Source: Brevundimonas goettingensis
GTDB lineage: Bacteria > Pseudomonadota > Alphaproteobacteria > Caulobacterales > Caulobacteraceae
DNA length: 64,000 nt
Direction of reading: 5' to 3'
Assembly (NCBI RefSeq): GCF_017487405.1
Contig: NZ_CP062222.1
Span: forward strand, 3,920,956-3,984,955
Below, in pieces: positions 27,396-35,283 of the stretch. A model generated the notes under the pieces. The model made no database searches and was not told the origin of the DNA. It saw only the letters and a program-made list of their open reading frames with translations. A program made the translations under genes and the position numbers. Position 1 is the stretch's first letter; each line of letters starts with the position of its first letter.

Positions 27396-28226
27396 TCAGG
27401 ACTGGATGAAGGCCAGCAGGTCGGGGTTGATGACCTCGGCGTGGGTGGTCAGCATGCCGTGCGGGAAGCCAGGGTAGATCTTCAGCTGGCTGCCCTTCAC
27501 CAGGGCGGCCGAGAGCGGGGCCGAGTCCGCGATCGGCACGACCTGGTCGTCATCGCCGTGCAGGACGAGGGTCGGGACGGTGATGGCCTTGAGGTCCTCG
27601 GTGAAGTCGGTTTCCGAGAAGGCCTTGATGCCTTCGTAGTGGGCCTTGACCGAGCCCATCATGCCCTGACGCCACCAGTTCTGGATGACGCCTTCCTGCG
27701 GGGTCACGCCTTCGCGGTTGAAGCCGTAGAAGGGGCCGGCGGCGACGTCGCGGAAGAACTGGGCGCGGTTGGCGGCGGTGCCGGCGCGGAAGCTGTCGAA
27801 GACCTCGATGGGCAGGCCGCCGGGGTTGGCCTCGGTCTTGAGCATCAGGGGCGGGACGGCGCTGACGAGGACGGCCTTGGCGACGCGGCCGGCGCCGTGC
27901 TTGACGACGTAGCGAACGACCTCGCCGCCGCCGGTAGAGTGACCGATGTGGACCGCGTTCCTGAGGTCGAGGGCCTCATAGACGGCCGCGGCGTCGGCGG
28001 CATAGGTGTCCATGTCGTGACCCTCGGAGGCCTGACCCGAGCGGCCGTGGCCGCGGCGATCGTGGGCGACGACCCGATAGCCCTTCGCCAGGAAGAACAT
28101 CATCTGGGCGTCCCAGTCGTCGGCGCTGAGGGGCCAGCCGTGATGGAAGACGATGGGCTGGGCGTCCTTGGGTCCCCAGTCCTTGTAGAAGATGGGCGTA
28201 CCGTCGGCGGCGTTCACGAAGGGCAT
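27396..28226 (-). CDS. Haloperoxidase-like alpha/beta hydrolase
   Basis: 276 residues, the standard length of cofactor-free haloperoxidase/perhydrolase-type esterases. [13 protein letters not shown] gives the oxyanion [10 protein letters not shown] follows the second strand, the nucleophile elbow is [12 protein letters not shown] near residue 96-108, the acid is in [10 protein letters not shown] near 224, and the base His in FPHGMLTTH near 254. In vitro these enzymes halogenate through peracid; the physiological role is usually ester or lactone hydrolysis. No signal peptide. Next to the GNAT gene on the same strand, with 58 bp between. Confidence 0.92.
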   Translation of the reverse strand: MPFVNAADGTPIFYKDWGPKDAQPIVFHHGWPLSADDWDAQMMFFLAKGYRVVAHDRRGHGRSGQASEGHDMDTYAADAAAVYEALDLRNAVHIGHSTGGGEVVRYVVKHGAGRVAKAVLVSAVPPLMLKTEANPGGLPIEVFDSFRAGTAANRAQFFRDVAAGPFYGFNREGVTPQEGVIQNWWRQGMMGSVKAHYEGIKAFSETDFTEDLKAITVPTLVLHGDDDQVVPIADSAPLSAALVKGSQLKIYPGFPHGMLTTHAEVINPDLLAFIQS

Positions 28227-28438
28227 GGGTCTGATCCTGATTTCAGAGGTTGGGGAACGGGAAGCGGGGCACTCACCGGCGGGGTCTGGCGTCGCCGCCG
28301 CGACCGGTGTGAGGCCAAGCTACCCGAACCCGGAGGATGCGAAATAGAAACGGTCGAAACACATTGTTTCTGAAAGGCGCAGTTTCGGAAACGACCGTTT
28401 CGGAATGCGCGACCGTCATCGAACGACGATCTTCGCCG

Positions 28439-29348
28439 TCAGAGGCCCAGAAGGTCGGACCAGCGCCAGCGGCCGGCGCCGAGGGCGAGGCGGGGTCGCC
28501 GGGGGCGTCGCCGAGACGGATCAGGACGAGGCCGTTGACGACCTGGGCGCGGCAGGCGGCGGGGGCGAAGGCGACCTCGACGGCGATGGCCTGACGCAGA
28601 CCGGCCAGACCTTTTCCCTCCTGACCGGGGTTCCTCAGCCAGTCGCCGTTCCAGACGAGGAGGGCGCCCCCTTCCTGAAGACTGGCCGGCGGAGAGGGCG
28701 GAATGGGCGCCGGCGGCGACGGCGCGGATATTGGCGTCGCGGCGGAGCACGGTCTGGAGCCGTTCGACCATGTCGCAGCGACCGCCGCCGGTTCCGCTGC
28801 CCGAGCCGACGCCGTTTCCCGAACCCGCGCCGAGGCCGTCGCCGGGACCCGTCCCCTGGCCCGAGCCGGCGGTCAGGGCGCCGGCCAGCTGGGCCTCGCC
28901 GACAATGGAGATTTGGCCTTCGGTCGAGGCGGGGGCGGCGGCCGCGACGACGGTCGGGACCGTCGGCGGCGGCGTACGGGCCGGACGATGCCGGACGGGG
29001 GCGACGACCGGCTTCGGCGCCGGCAGGGGGACGGCGGGCTCGGGCGCCTTTGGAGGCGTCGGCTTTTCGGCCTTCTCGGCGCGCGCCGCCGCCGGGTTCG
29101 GCGCCGGGCGTCGGGGCGGGCGGGGCGAGCGGCGGAGGCTCCGGCCGCGTCAGGGTGACGACGACGGGCGGGTCCTCCGCGAGCGGCGGCGCATGGGTCG
29201 CGAAAGGCAGGAGGAGGACGACCAGAAGCAGGTGGAAGCCGACGCTGGCCGCCACGGCGATCACGCGGCGTCGACGGCCGCCGGGGCGTGTGCGAGGGGC
29301 GTCCCCGGGCGGGGCGACATCCTGTCGAGATGGAGGCGGCGTCGTCAC
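28439..29348 (-). pseudogene. TonB-like envelope protein split over three reading frames
   Basis: A GTG at 29348 begins a protein with an inner-membrane helix (VIAVAASVGFHLLLVVLLLP) and a Pro-rich segment. Near 29100-29125 the coding potential moves to a second frame: PAPNPAAARAEKAEKPTPPKA, then a Gly-rich stretch and CDMVERLQTVLRRDANIRA. Near 28680-28725 it moves to a third frame containing GALLVWNGDWLRNPGQEGKG and AFAPAACRAQVV. It returns to the second frame for the ending RWRWSDLLGL. The joined architecture matches Caulobacterales proteins annotated as energy-transducer-like. At least three indels are needed. This is decay or a poorly assembled GC-rich gene. Confidence 0.7.
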
Positions 29349-29556
29349 GCGAAAAAAAGATCATTTCCCCGCGTCAGGAACGTGGCGGCGCCTTTGAGCG
29401 TTTCGCTCCGCGAAAGGTCCCAAACGCCTGATTTTGTTATGGTCAAGCTGACGTAATCCGGCCCTTTCCCGGTCATTCTGAGGCCGATTCCGACCTCCCA
29501 CCTGACCGGGCGCATTCACGCGGACGTCGCGCCCCGCCGGAATAAGGAGACTGATC

Positions 29557-30174
29557 TTGATCAGATCGACATTCATGGGCGCCGCGCCCGTCACCAGCTT
29601 CAAGGGGCGTATCACCCCCCGCGCGGTGGCCATGGCCGGTGTCGTGATGATGGTGGGGCTGACCGCGAGCGGCTGCGCCTCCCATCGCTTCGTACGGGAC
29701 AATATCGCCGTGGTCGACGCCCGCGTCGACGCCACCGACCAGCATCTGGCCCAGGTCGAGGGCACTGCGGGTCAGGCGCTTCAACGCGCCAATGACGCGC
29801 ACAAGCTGGCCGAGGGCAAGTTCCTCTATCAGGTCGTGCTGTCGGACGACTCAGTGAAATTCCCGACCGACGCCCACTCGCTCTCGCCGGAAGCCGAGCA
29901 GCGTCTGGCCGAACTGGCCACGCGGCTCAAGTCCGAGAACCGCAACGTCTACCTCGAAATCCAGGGCTTCACGGACTCGACCGGCAGCCCGGAATACAAC
30001 GAGGAACTCGGCGCCCAGCGGGCCGAGGCGGTGCGCCGGTCGCTGAGCCGTCAGGGCATCGCCCTGAACCGGATGTCGACCATCTCCTACGGCGCCGACA
30101 CCCCGGTCGCGCCGAACACGACCCGCGAAGGCCGCGCCCAGAACCGGCGGGTGGCCATCGTCGTCCTTACGTAA
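29557..30174 (+). CDS. OmpA-family peptidoglycan-binding lipoprotein
   Basis: 205 residues starting at a TTG (29557), chosen because AAGGAGA sits 7 bp before it, while the first ATG (29575) is too far from any ribosome binding site. Long signal sequence with lipobox LTASGC (Cys40). A short coiled coil (VVDARVDATDQHLAQVEG) is followed by the OmpA C-terminal domain (FPTDAHSLSPEAEQRLAELA to YGADTPVAPNTTREGRAQNRRV), whose Asp and Arg bind diaminopimelate of peptidoglycan. It anchors the outer membrane to the wall. A terminator follows. Confidence 0.92.
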   Translation: MIRSTFMGAAPVTSFKGRITPRAVAMAGVVMMVGLTASGCASHRFVRDNIAVVDARVDATDQHLAQVEGTAGQALQRANDAHKLAEGKFLYQVVLSDDSVKFPTDAHSLSPEAEQRLAELATRLKSENRNVYLEIQGFTDSTGSPEYNEELGAQRAEAVRRSLSRQGIALNRMSTISYGADTPVAPNTTREGRAQNRRVAIVVLT

Positions 30175-30179
30175 TAGAC

Positions 30180-30236
30180 GGCGGCGGTCCCCACGGCGCG
30201 TGTATGGCGTCGCGTAGAAAGGACCGCCGCCCGTTT
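30180..30236 (+). terminator. Terminator after the OmpA-family lipoprotein gene
   Basis: 11-bp stem GGCGGCGGTCC/GGACCGCCGCC (30180-30190 with 30221-30231) around a 30-nt internal loop, followed by CGTTTT. It lies between convergent genes. Confidence 0.7.
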
Positions 30237-30241
30237 TGGCG

Positions 30242-30655
30242 TCAAAACCGGACGATCTTGCCGTCTTCCTTCACGAAGACGTCCGGCCGCTGCTCCAGCA
30301 GGTCAAATACCACCTCGGACGGGCGGCACAGTTTGACGCCCTTCGGCGTCTGAACGATCGGGCGGTTGACGAGGATGGGGTGCGCGAGCATCGCGTCGAG
30401 AATCTGCTCGTCCGTGACATCGCCAGCGAGCAGGCCGAGTTCGGCTGCCGGCGTTCCCTTTTCCCGCATCAGATCTTTCAGACCGAGGCCCGCACGCGTC
30501 GCGAGGCCGAGGAGCTGGTCGCGAGTCCAGCCAGTTTGTAGATAATCGACGACCGTCGGCTCATATCCGGCGGCGCGCACCATGGTGACGACGTTGCGCG
30601 AGGTTCCGCACGCCGGATTATGGAAGATGACGACGGGAAAGTTAGCGTCGCTCAT
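30242..30655 (-). CDS. arsC: Arsenate reductase, glutaredoxin type
   Basis: 137 residues. The active site is HNPACGTSRN, with the nucleophile Cys16, then VDYLQTGWTRDQLLGLATRAG and PILVNRPIVQTPKGVKLCRP, all typical of the E. coli plasmid-type ArsC. It reduces arsenate to arsenite with glutathione and glutaredoxin; gshA at the left edge provides the glutathione precursor. The start overlaps the aqpS stop by 4 bp (ATGA). Last gene of arsR-aqpS-arsC. Confidence 0.95.
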   Translation of the reverse strand: MSDANFPVVIFHNPACGTSRNVVTMVRAAGYEPTVVDYLQTGWTRDQLLGLATRAGLGLKDLMREKGTPAAELGLLAGDVTDEQILDAMLAHPILVNRPIVQTPKGVKLCRPSEVVFDLLEQRPDVFVKEDGKIVRF

Positions 30656-31356
30656 GAGATTTTCCGTGCATCGAGAAGCCAGCGGATCATCCCTAGGGCA
30701 ATAAGGGCGCCGGAGGTCTGGGCCAGAATGAAGGCGGGCACGCCGCCCGGCGCGATGCCGGCGAAGGTGTCGGTCAACGACCGCGCGAGGGTGACGGCGG
30801 GATTGGCGAAGGCCGTCGAGGCCGTGAACCAGTAGGCGGCGGTGATGTAGACGCCGACAGCGACCGGGGTCGTCTCGGGGCGGAAGCGCGTGGTCCCGAG
30901 GATGGTCGCCAGCAGGCCGAAGGTCGCGACGGCCTCGGCGAAGAGTTGGTCGCCGCCTGTGCGGACGTGGGCCGAGACCTGCCAGACGGACAGTCCGAAC
31001 ATCAGATGGGTCGCCCAGACGCCGACGACGGCGCCGAGGATCTGGGCGGGAACATAGGTCAGGGCCGCACGCCCGGGCAGGTCCCTGCGCAGGACTGCGA
31101 CCAGGGTGACGACCGGGTTGAAGTGCGCGCCCGAGACGGGTCCGAAAATCCAGATGAGGACCACCAGGCCGCAGCCGGTGGCCAGGCTGTTGGCCAAGAG
31201 GGCGACGGCGTCGTTCCCGTCGGACAGGCGCTGACCCATGATTCCCGAGCCGACCACGACCATCAGCAGCAGGGCCGAGCCGAGGGCCTCTGCCGCCAGC
31301 CTGCGAGGCAGGTCGAAGTCGAGCGGCGTCGGTAGGGCGAGCGTTCGGGTGGTCAC
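30652..31356 (-). CDS. aqpS: Aquaglyceroporin of the ars operon (AqpS-like)
   Basis: 234 residues from a GTG at 31356, overlapping the arsR stop (GTGA); the frame is open much further upstream but only as an antisense shadow. Six helices carry the two half-loops HFNPVVTLV and FANPAVTLARSL, the NPA-type motifs of the aquaporin family. In Sinorhizobium AqpS takes the place of an ArsB/Acr3 pump: arsenite made by ArsC leaves the cell down its gradient through the channel. No pump gene is present in this cluster, supporting that model. Confidence 0.9.
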   Translation of the reverse strand: MTTRTLALPTPLDFDLPRRLAAEALGSALLLMVVVGSGIMGQRLSDGNDAVALLANSLATGCGLVVLIWIFGPVSGAHFNPVVTLVAVLRRDLPGRAALTYVPAQILGAVVGVWATHLMFGLSVWQVSAHVRTGGDQLFAEAVATFGLLATILGTTRFRPETTPVAVGVYITAAYWFTASTAFANPAVTLARSLTDTFAGIAPGGVPAFILAQTSGALIALGMIRWLLDARKIS

Positions 31357-31697
31357 GCCGCCGTTCCGCAGCAGGTGCGGGCCATTTCGGCGAGAGGCGT
31401 GCAGACTTCCGGATGACCGTTGCAGCAGTCCTCCACCAGCCAGCCCAGCAGCGACTGCATCCGGTCGAAACGGGCGGCGTAGAGGATAGACCGACCCTCG
31501 CGACGGGACATCGTCAGTCCCGCCTGCGACAGGATACTGAGATTGGCAGAGAGGGTGTTGGGCAGGACTTCCAGTGTCCGCGCGATCTCGCCCGCCGCCA
31601 TCCCCTCCGGTCCGGCCCGGACCAGCAGCCGAAAGACGGCGAGCCGCCCCGGATGGCCGAGGGCGGACAGCATTTCGGCGGCGGATATCGATTCCAT
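31353..31697 (-). CDS. arsR: ArsR-family arsenite-responsive repressor
   Basis: 114 residues. A winged HTH covers residues 5-80 (LSALGHPGRLAVFRLLVRAG, VLPNTLSANLSILSQAGL, SRREGRSILYAARF). The metalloid site is probably the C-terminal cysteine set CCNGHPEVC and RTCCG (residues about 90-111), unlike the CxCxxC of the E. coli repressor and more like the C-terminal type seen in some alphaproteobacterial repressors. It should repress arsR-aqpS-arsC until As(III) binds. It starts at the edge of a palindrome and couples to aqpS. Confidence 0.93.
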   Translation of the reverse strand: MESISAAEMLSALGHPGRLAVFRLLVRAGPEGMAAGEIARTLEVLPNTLSANLSILSQAGLTMSRREGRSILYAARFDRMQSLLGWLVEDCCNGHPEVCTPLAEMARTCCGTAA

Positions 31698-31721
31698 ATT
31701 TCCAGTAATATAGAAATAATG
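31695..31721. promoter_or_regulatory. Putative ArsR operator
   Basis: The inverted repeat TATTTC-N10-GAAATA (31697-31702 with 31713-31718, extendable as CAT...ATG at the ends) lies in a sharply AT-rich patch right at the arsR start, between arsR and the divergent SseB-like gene. Confidence 0.6.
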
Positions 31722-31774
31722 TGCGATACAAGCCTTCGATTGACGGCGCCGTCTCGCGCGGCGAAGGATCGGGC

Positions 31775-32557
31775 ATGACCGATTTTCTGACCGCCGTCTC
31801 GCCCGCCCCCACAGACGCGCCCCTGAACGGGCTGGAGCAGGTGATCGACGCCGCCATGGCCGATCCCCAGCACTGGCGCGCCTTCGAGGAGCTGCTGGCG
31901 ACCGTTGACCTGTTCCTGGCGCCGGACGGGGCGACCCTCGCCGCGATCGCGCCCGGCGCGACCGGCATGCGCACCCTGCGGCCCGACGAGGGGATGGACG
32001 TCAAGGGCGTGACCCTTGACGACGGCCGTGTGGCCGCCGGCGTCTTCACCGATCCGCGCCGGCTGCAGTCGATCTGGGGCGAGGACACCACATTCATCGC
32101 CATGAACGGTCGTCAGGTGCTGCACCTGTTCCGCGAGGGGCCGATCATCCTGAACCCCGGCTCGACCCGGGCGATGGTGTTCCAGAAGGACGACATCGCC
32201 GACCTGCTGGCCGCCGCAAACCGCCATGCCGAGACCTTGAAGGCCGGCGGCGGACGGCCCAGCGGCAAGGTCCATCTGAGCGCGCCCGAGCCCGTTCCGA
32301 CGGTGCTGGTCGAGCGTCTGGCCGCGGCCTTCGGACCGGTCGGCGGCACGGGGATCACCGCCGCCTGGCTGGCCCGCGCCCACTGGAGCGAGGCCGACCG
32401 CCGGGGCTGGTATCTGGACGTCCGCACCGCCCGCCCGTCCGACGAAATCCGCGCCATGGTCCAGCGCGCCGTCTCCGGCGTGAACTTCGGCACGGACACT
32501 CTGGATGTGGCCGTCGGTCCCGCGAAGGAAGACGGCGTCGGAGTACGGGTGATCTGA
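31775..32557 (+). CDS. SseB-like protein
   Basis: 260 residues from the ATG at 31775, close to GAAGGA; the frame is open 54 bp further. The N-terminal half (LEQVIDAAMADPQHWRAFEELLATVDLFL) and the middle (FTDPRRLQSIW, GRQVLHLFREGPIILNPGSTR) match the SseB N-terminal domain. The C-terminal half (VERLAAAFGPVGGTGITAAWLARAHWSE) matches the SseB C-terminal domain. E. coli SseB was named for enhanced serine sensitivity; the molecular role is unknown. It is divergent from the ars operon and shares the short AT-rich gap. Confidence 0.82.
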   Translation: MTDFLTAVSPAPTDAPLNGLEQVIDAAMADPQHWRAFEELLATVDLFLAPDGATLAAIAPGATGMRTLRPDEGMDVKGVTLDDGRVAAGVFTDPRRLQSIWGEDTTFIAMNGRQVLHLFREGPIILNPGSTRAMVFQKDDIADLLAAANRHAETLKAGGGRPSGKVHLSAPEPVPTVLVERLAAAFGPVGGTGITAAWLARAHWSEADRRGWYLDVRTARPSDEIRAMVQRAVSGVNFGTDTLDVAVGPAKEDGVGVRVI

Positions 32558-32676
32558 GACGCTGCCGGAAGCGGGCCTTGGAGGGGGCGGCTATGGGGGG
32601 CGGTTGCTTCCCAGCTGGCTAATGTGTCTGCTGGGTCAGGCCAACTTGCCGGCTGTACCCGTCCAAGGAACGGCGC

Positions 32677-32997
32677 ATGTCGAAGGTCGATTTTCGAAAC
32701 AATCGTGCATACACCGCAACGCACGTTGCGACGGGTCGCAGGGGCGACTTACGTCTGCACGATCGTGTCGCATCCCGTGGTCGAGGAATGAGACAAACGG
32801 CGGCAGCGACCTTCGAAGCGTTCTTCACGTTCGATGCCCCGTTCATCTGTCCGCTCTCTGAAGTGCCGGAGAACGGTGGCTACTTCCTGGAAGAAGACGG
32901 AATGGCGGAAGTGACCCAGCTCGTCGGGCGGTTCGCTAGCTGCGACGAACGCGAAGCCTGGCTGGATGCACAGTTCGGAAGCGGTAGCAGACGTTAA
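32677..32997 (+). CDS. Hypothetical small protein
   Basis: 106 residues with AAGGAA 6 bp before the ATG. The first 40 residues are basic and low in hydrophobics. The rest (FEAFFTFDAPFICPLSEV, YFLEEDGMAEVTQLV, CDEREAWLDAQFG) looks like a folded acidic unit. The base composition is less GC-rich than its neighbours. No homologue is recognised, so this could be a real accessory gene or a chance frame; it may begin at the second Met (residue 38). Confidence 0.4.
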   Translation: MSKVDFRNNRAYTATHVATGRRGDLRLHDRVASRGRGMRQTAAATFEAFFTFDAPFICPLSEVPENGGYFLEEDGMAEVTQLVGRFASCDEREAWLDAQFGSGSRR

Positions 32998-33089
32998 GCC
33001 ACCCGTCCGCAACAGGTCGGTCGCCGTCGCCTATCGCCGCTCCCCGCGCGGATCGCATCCCTGCGACCAGTCCACCCCCTGAATGCAGA

Positions 33090-33118
33090 AACGGCCCGGC
33101 GCCCCACGCCGGGCCGTT
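33090..33118. terminator. Perfect 12-bp hairpin upstream of the S9 peptidase gene
   Basis: AACGGCCCGGCG/CGCCGGGCCGTT with a 5-nt loop (CCCCA). No T-run follows on the plus strand; on the minus strand TTTCTG follows. It may terminate the preceding small gene, or be a leader structure. The rest of 32998-33309 holds the S9 promoter region with no gene seen. Confidence 0.55.
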
Positions 33119-33309
33119 GATCTGTGCAGATCCGGCCGTCTCCCCCGAAACGGCCGCAGAGGTGGAGAGAGCCACCTGTTCGGAAGACGTCGCGACCTGT
33201 CAGTCACCTCAAGCCAAAGGCGATTGGCATCCGTGGAGGCTCGGGAAGGCTTGCCAGAGCGTCGGCGACCGGCGAGGTTCGAATATCTTCGTTCCTTGAG
33301 GGTGATCCC

Positions 33310-35259
33310 ATGCGCGCCGCCTGTCTGATCTCGACCCTGGCTCTCTCCTGGGCGGCGGCCTTGCCCGCCCTGGCCCAGACGGCGGAGGGGGCGGCGGTCT
33401 GGCCGATCGCGGCGGATATTCCGAAGCCGCAGCCGGTCAGCGTGCCGCTGGCGGGATCGGCGACGCCGGATGTGACCCGCTATCTGATGGCCAGCGGGCC
33501 CAGCGAGGCGGCCCTGTCGCCGGACGGGACGCAACTGGCCTTCGTCAGCACTGTCACGGGCGAGCCTCAGGTCTGGATCGTCGGCCTGGACGGCCAGAAC
33601 GGGTCGGGGGCGCCGCGTCGGCTGACCTATGGTCTCGGCATCGACGGGGTGATGTGGACGCCGGACGGCAAGGCCATTCTGTACGGCGCCGACAAGGGCG
33701 GAGACGAACGGTTCGGCCTGTATTCGGTGACGCCCGACGGAATGAAGGAGGTGGAGGTCCTGCCGCGCAGCGACGCCTTCACCTTTCCGGGGGATTTCGG
33801 GCCGGACGGGAAGACCATCCTCTATGCGACGACCGCCGGCGGCCGCGACGGCTTCGACCTCTATTCAGCGGCGCTGGACGGCAGCGGGTCGAAGCTGATC
33901 GGGCCGGGGCGGCTTGGCCTCTATCCGGCGGATGTGCAGCCGCATGGGTCGCTGATGCTGATGCAGGAGGCGCGCGGCGAGCGGGGCAACGACCTGAGCC
34001 TGATGGACCTTAAGACCGGCAAGGAGGAGAGCCTGCGCAAGCCGGCCGAGCCGACCGTCTATCACGGGATCAGCTGGTCGCCGGACGGGTCGGGCTTCTT
34101 CCTGGCGACGGACGAGGGCCACGACCATGCGGTGCTGGGCCACTATGATCTGGCGTCGCGCCAGCTACATATCATCGCCGAGCCGGAGCATGAGGTGCTC
34201 AATACAGCCCTGAGCCCGGACGGGAAGATCCTCGTCTATGCGACCGACGACACCGGCTTCGTGAAGCTGAATGCGCTGGACCTGACGACGGGTCGCCCCC
34301 TGCCGACGCCGGATCTGCCGGCCGGGACCTACAGCTTCGGCTTCGCCCATGACGCCCCGGTGCTGTCGATCCTGATCAAGGGGCCGACGACCCCGGGCGA
34401 GGTGTGGATCTGGAAGCCCGAGACCAATGAGGCGCGGCGGGTGGTTGCGCCCGATCCGGCGGGGATCGACCTGGCCGGACTGGTCACGCCGGAGCCGGTC
34501 CGGTTCACGGCGCGGGACGGGGTCGCGTTGAGCGGGTTGCTGTACCGGCCCAAGGGCGCGACGGGGCCGGTCCCGGTCTTCCTGAGGCTGCACGGCGGGC
34601 CGACCAGCCATGCCCGCGTCGACTGGAAGCCGGACATGCAGTACCTGGTCGCGCGCGGGATCGCGGTGCTGGACTTCAACTATCGCGGCTCGGACGGCGA
34701 CGGGAAGGCCGGGGCGGCGCTGAACGACCGCAGGCTCAGGGTCAATGAGGTCGGCGACCTGGCCGACGCCGTGGCCTGGATCAAGGCGCAGCCCGGGCTG
34801 GACGGATCGAAGGTTGCGGTCGGCGGCCCCTCCTACGGCGGCTATCTGACCAATGCGGTTCTGGGCGCCTATCCCGACCTGTTCGTCGCCGGGGTCAGCG
34901 AGGTGGGGGTCGCCGACTGGGTGCGCAATCTGGAGAACGCGGCGCCGTCGCTGCAGGCCTCGGACCGGGTCGAATACGGCGACGTCCACGACCCCGACGA
35001 CCGCGCCTTCTTCGCCTCCATCTCGCCGATGAACAACGCCGCGAAGATCCGGACGCCCCTGCTGGTCCAGGTCGGCGCCAACGATCCGAGGAACGGGGCG
35101 GGCGAGCAGGACGCCTTCGTCACCGCCATTCGCGAGGCGGGCGGGACGGTGACCTATATGCGCTACGAGGGCGAGGGGCACATCCTGTCGGACCTGCCCA
35201 ACATCATCGACTTCTACCGCGCCAAGGCGGCCTTCCTGCTGGAGCATTTCGGGCGCTAG
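33310..35259 (+). CDS. Exported S9-family prolyl oligopeptidase-type peptidase
   Basis: 649 residues from the ATG at 33310, which gives a clean signal peptide (AACLISTLALSWAAALPALAQT). The upstream in-frame extension is basic and implausible. Residues about 50-400 form a WD40-like beta-propeller (repeated SPDG, TPDGKAIL, APDG-like strands). The C-terminal catalytic domain has HGGPTSH (oxyanion), the nucleophile Ser in VGGPSYGGYL near residue 505, the acid in VGANDPRN and the His in EGEGHIL. It cleaves after proline or other residues in short peptides in the periplasm. Convergent with an M16 peptidase, suggesting a local peptide-degrading pair. Confidence 0.94.
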   Translation: MRAACLISTLALSWAAALPALAQTAEGAAVWPIAADIPKPQPVSVPLAGSATPDVTRYLMASGPSEAALSPDGTQLAFVSTVTGEPQVWIVGLDGQNGSGAPRRLTYGLGIDGVMWTPDGKAILYGADKGGDERFGLYSVTPDGMKEVEVLPRSDAFTFPGDFGPDGKTILYATTAGGRDGFDLYSAALDGSGSKLIGPGRLGLYPADVQPHGSLMLMQEARGERGNDLSLMDLKTGKEESLRKPAEPTVYHGISWSPDGSGFFLATDEGHDHAVLGHYDLASRQLHIIAEPEHEVLNTALSPDGKILVYATDDTGFVKLNALDLTTGRPLPTPDLPAGTYSFGFAHDAPVLSILIKGPTTPGEVWIWKPETNEARRVVAPDPAGIDLAGLVTPEPVRFTARDGVALSGLLYRPKGATGPVPVFLRLHGGPTSHARVDWKPDMQYLVARGIAVLDFNYRGSDGDGKAGAALNDRRLRVNEVGDLADAVAWIKAQPGLDGSKVAVGGPSYGGYLTNAVLGAYPDLFVAGVSEVGVADWVRNLENAAPSLQASDRVEYGDVHDPDDRAFFASISPMNNAAKIRTPLLVQVGANDPRNGAGEQDAFVTAIREAGGTVTYMRYEGEGHILSDLPNIIDFYRAKAAFLLEHFGR

Positions 35260-35283
35260 GGGAGCCCCCCAGCGCCCGGAGCA

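Noticed and set aside
30652-32103. 483-residue frame including the aquaporin
   Set aside because: Only the C-terminal 234 residues are aquaporin; the first 249 are antisense to arsR's neighbourhood and the SseB-like gene. The GTG at 31356 overlapping the arsR stop is the sensible start.
33090-33118. Classical rho-independent terminator on the plus strand
   Set aside because: The stem is perfect but no T-run follows, so only a hairpin is claimed.
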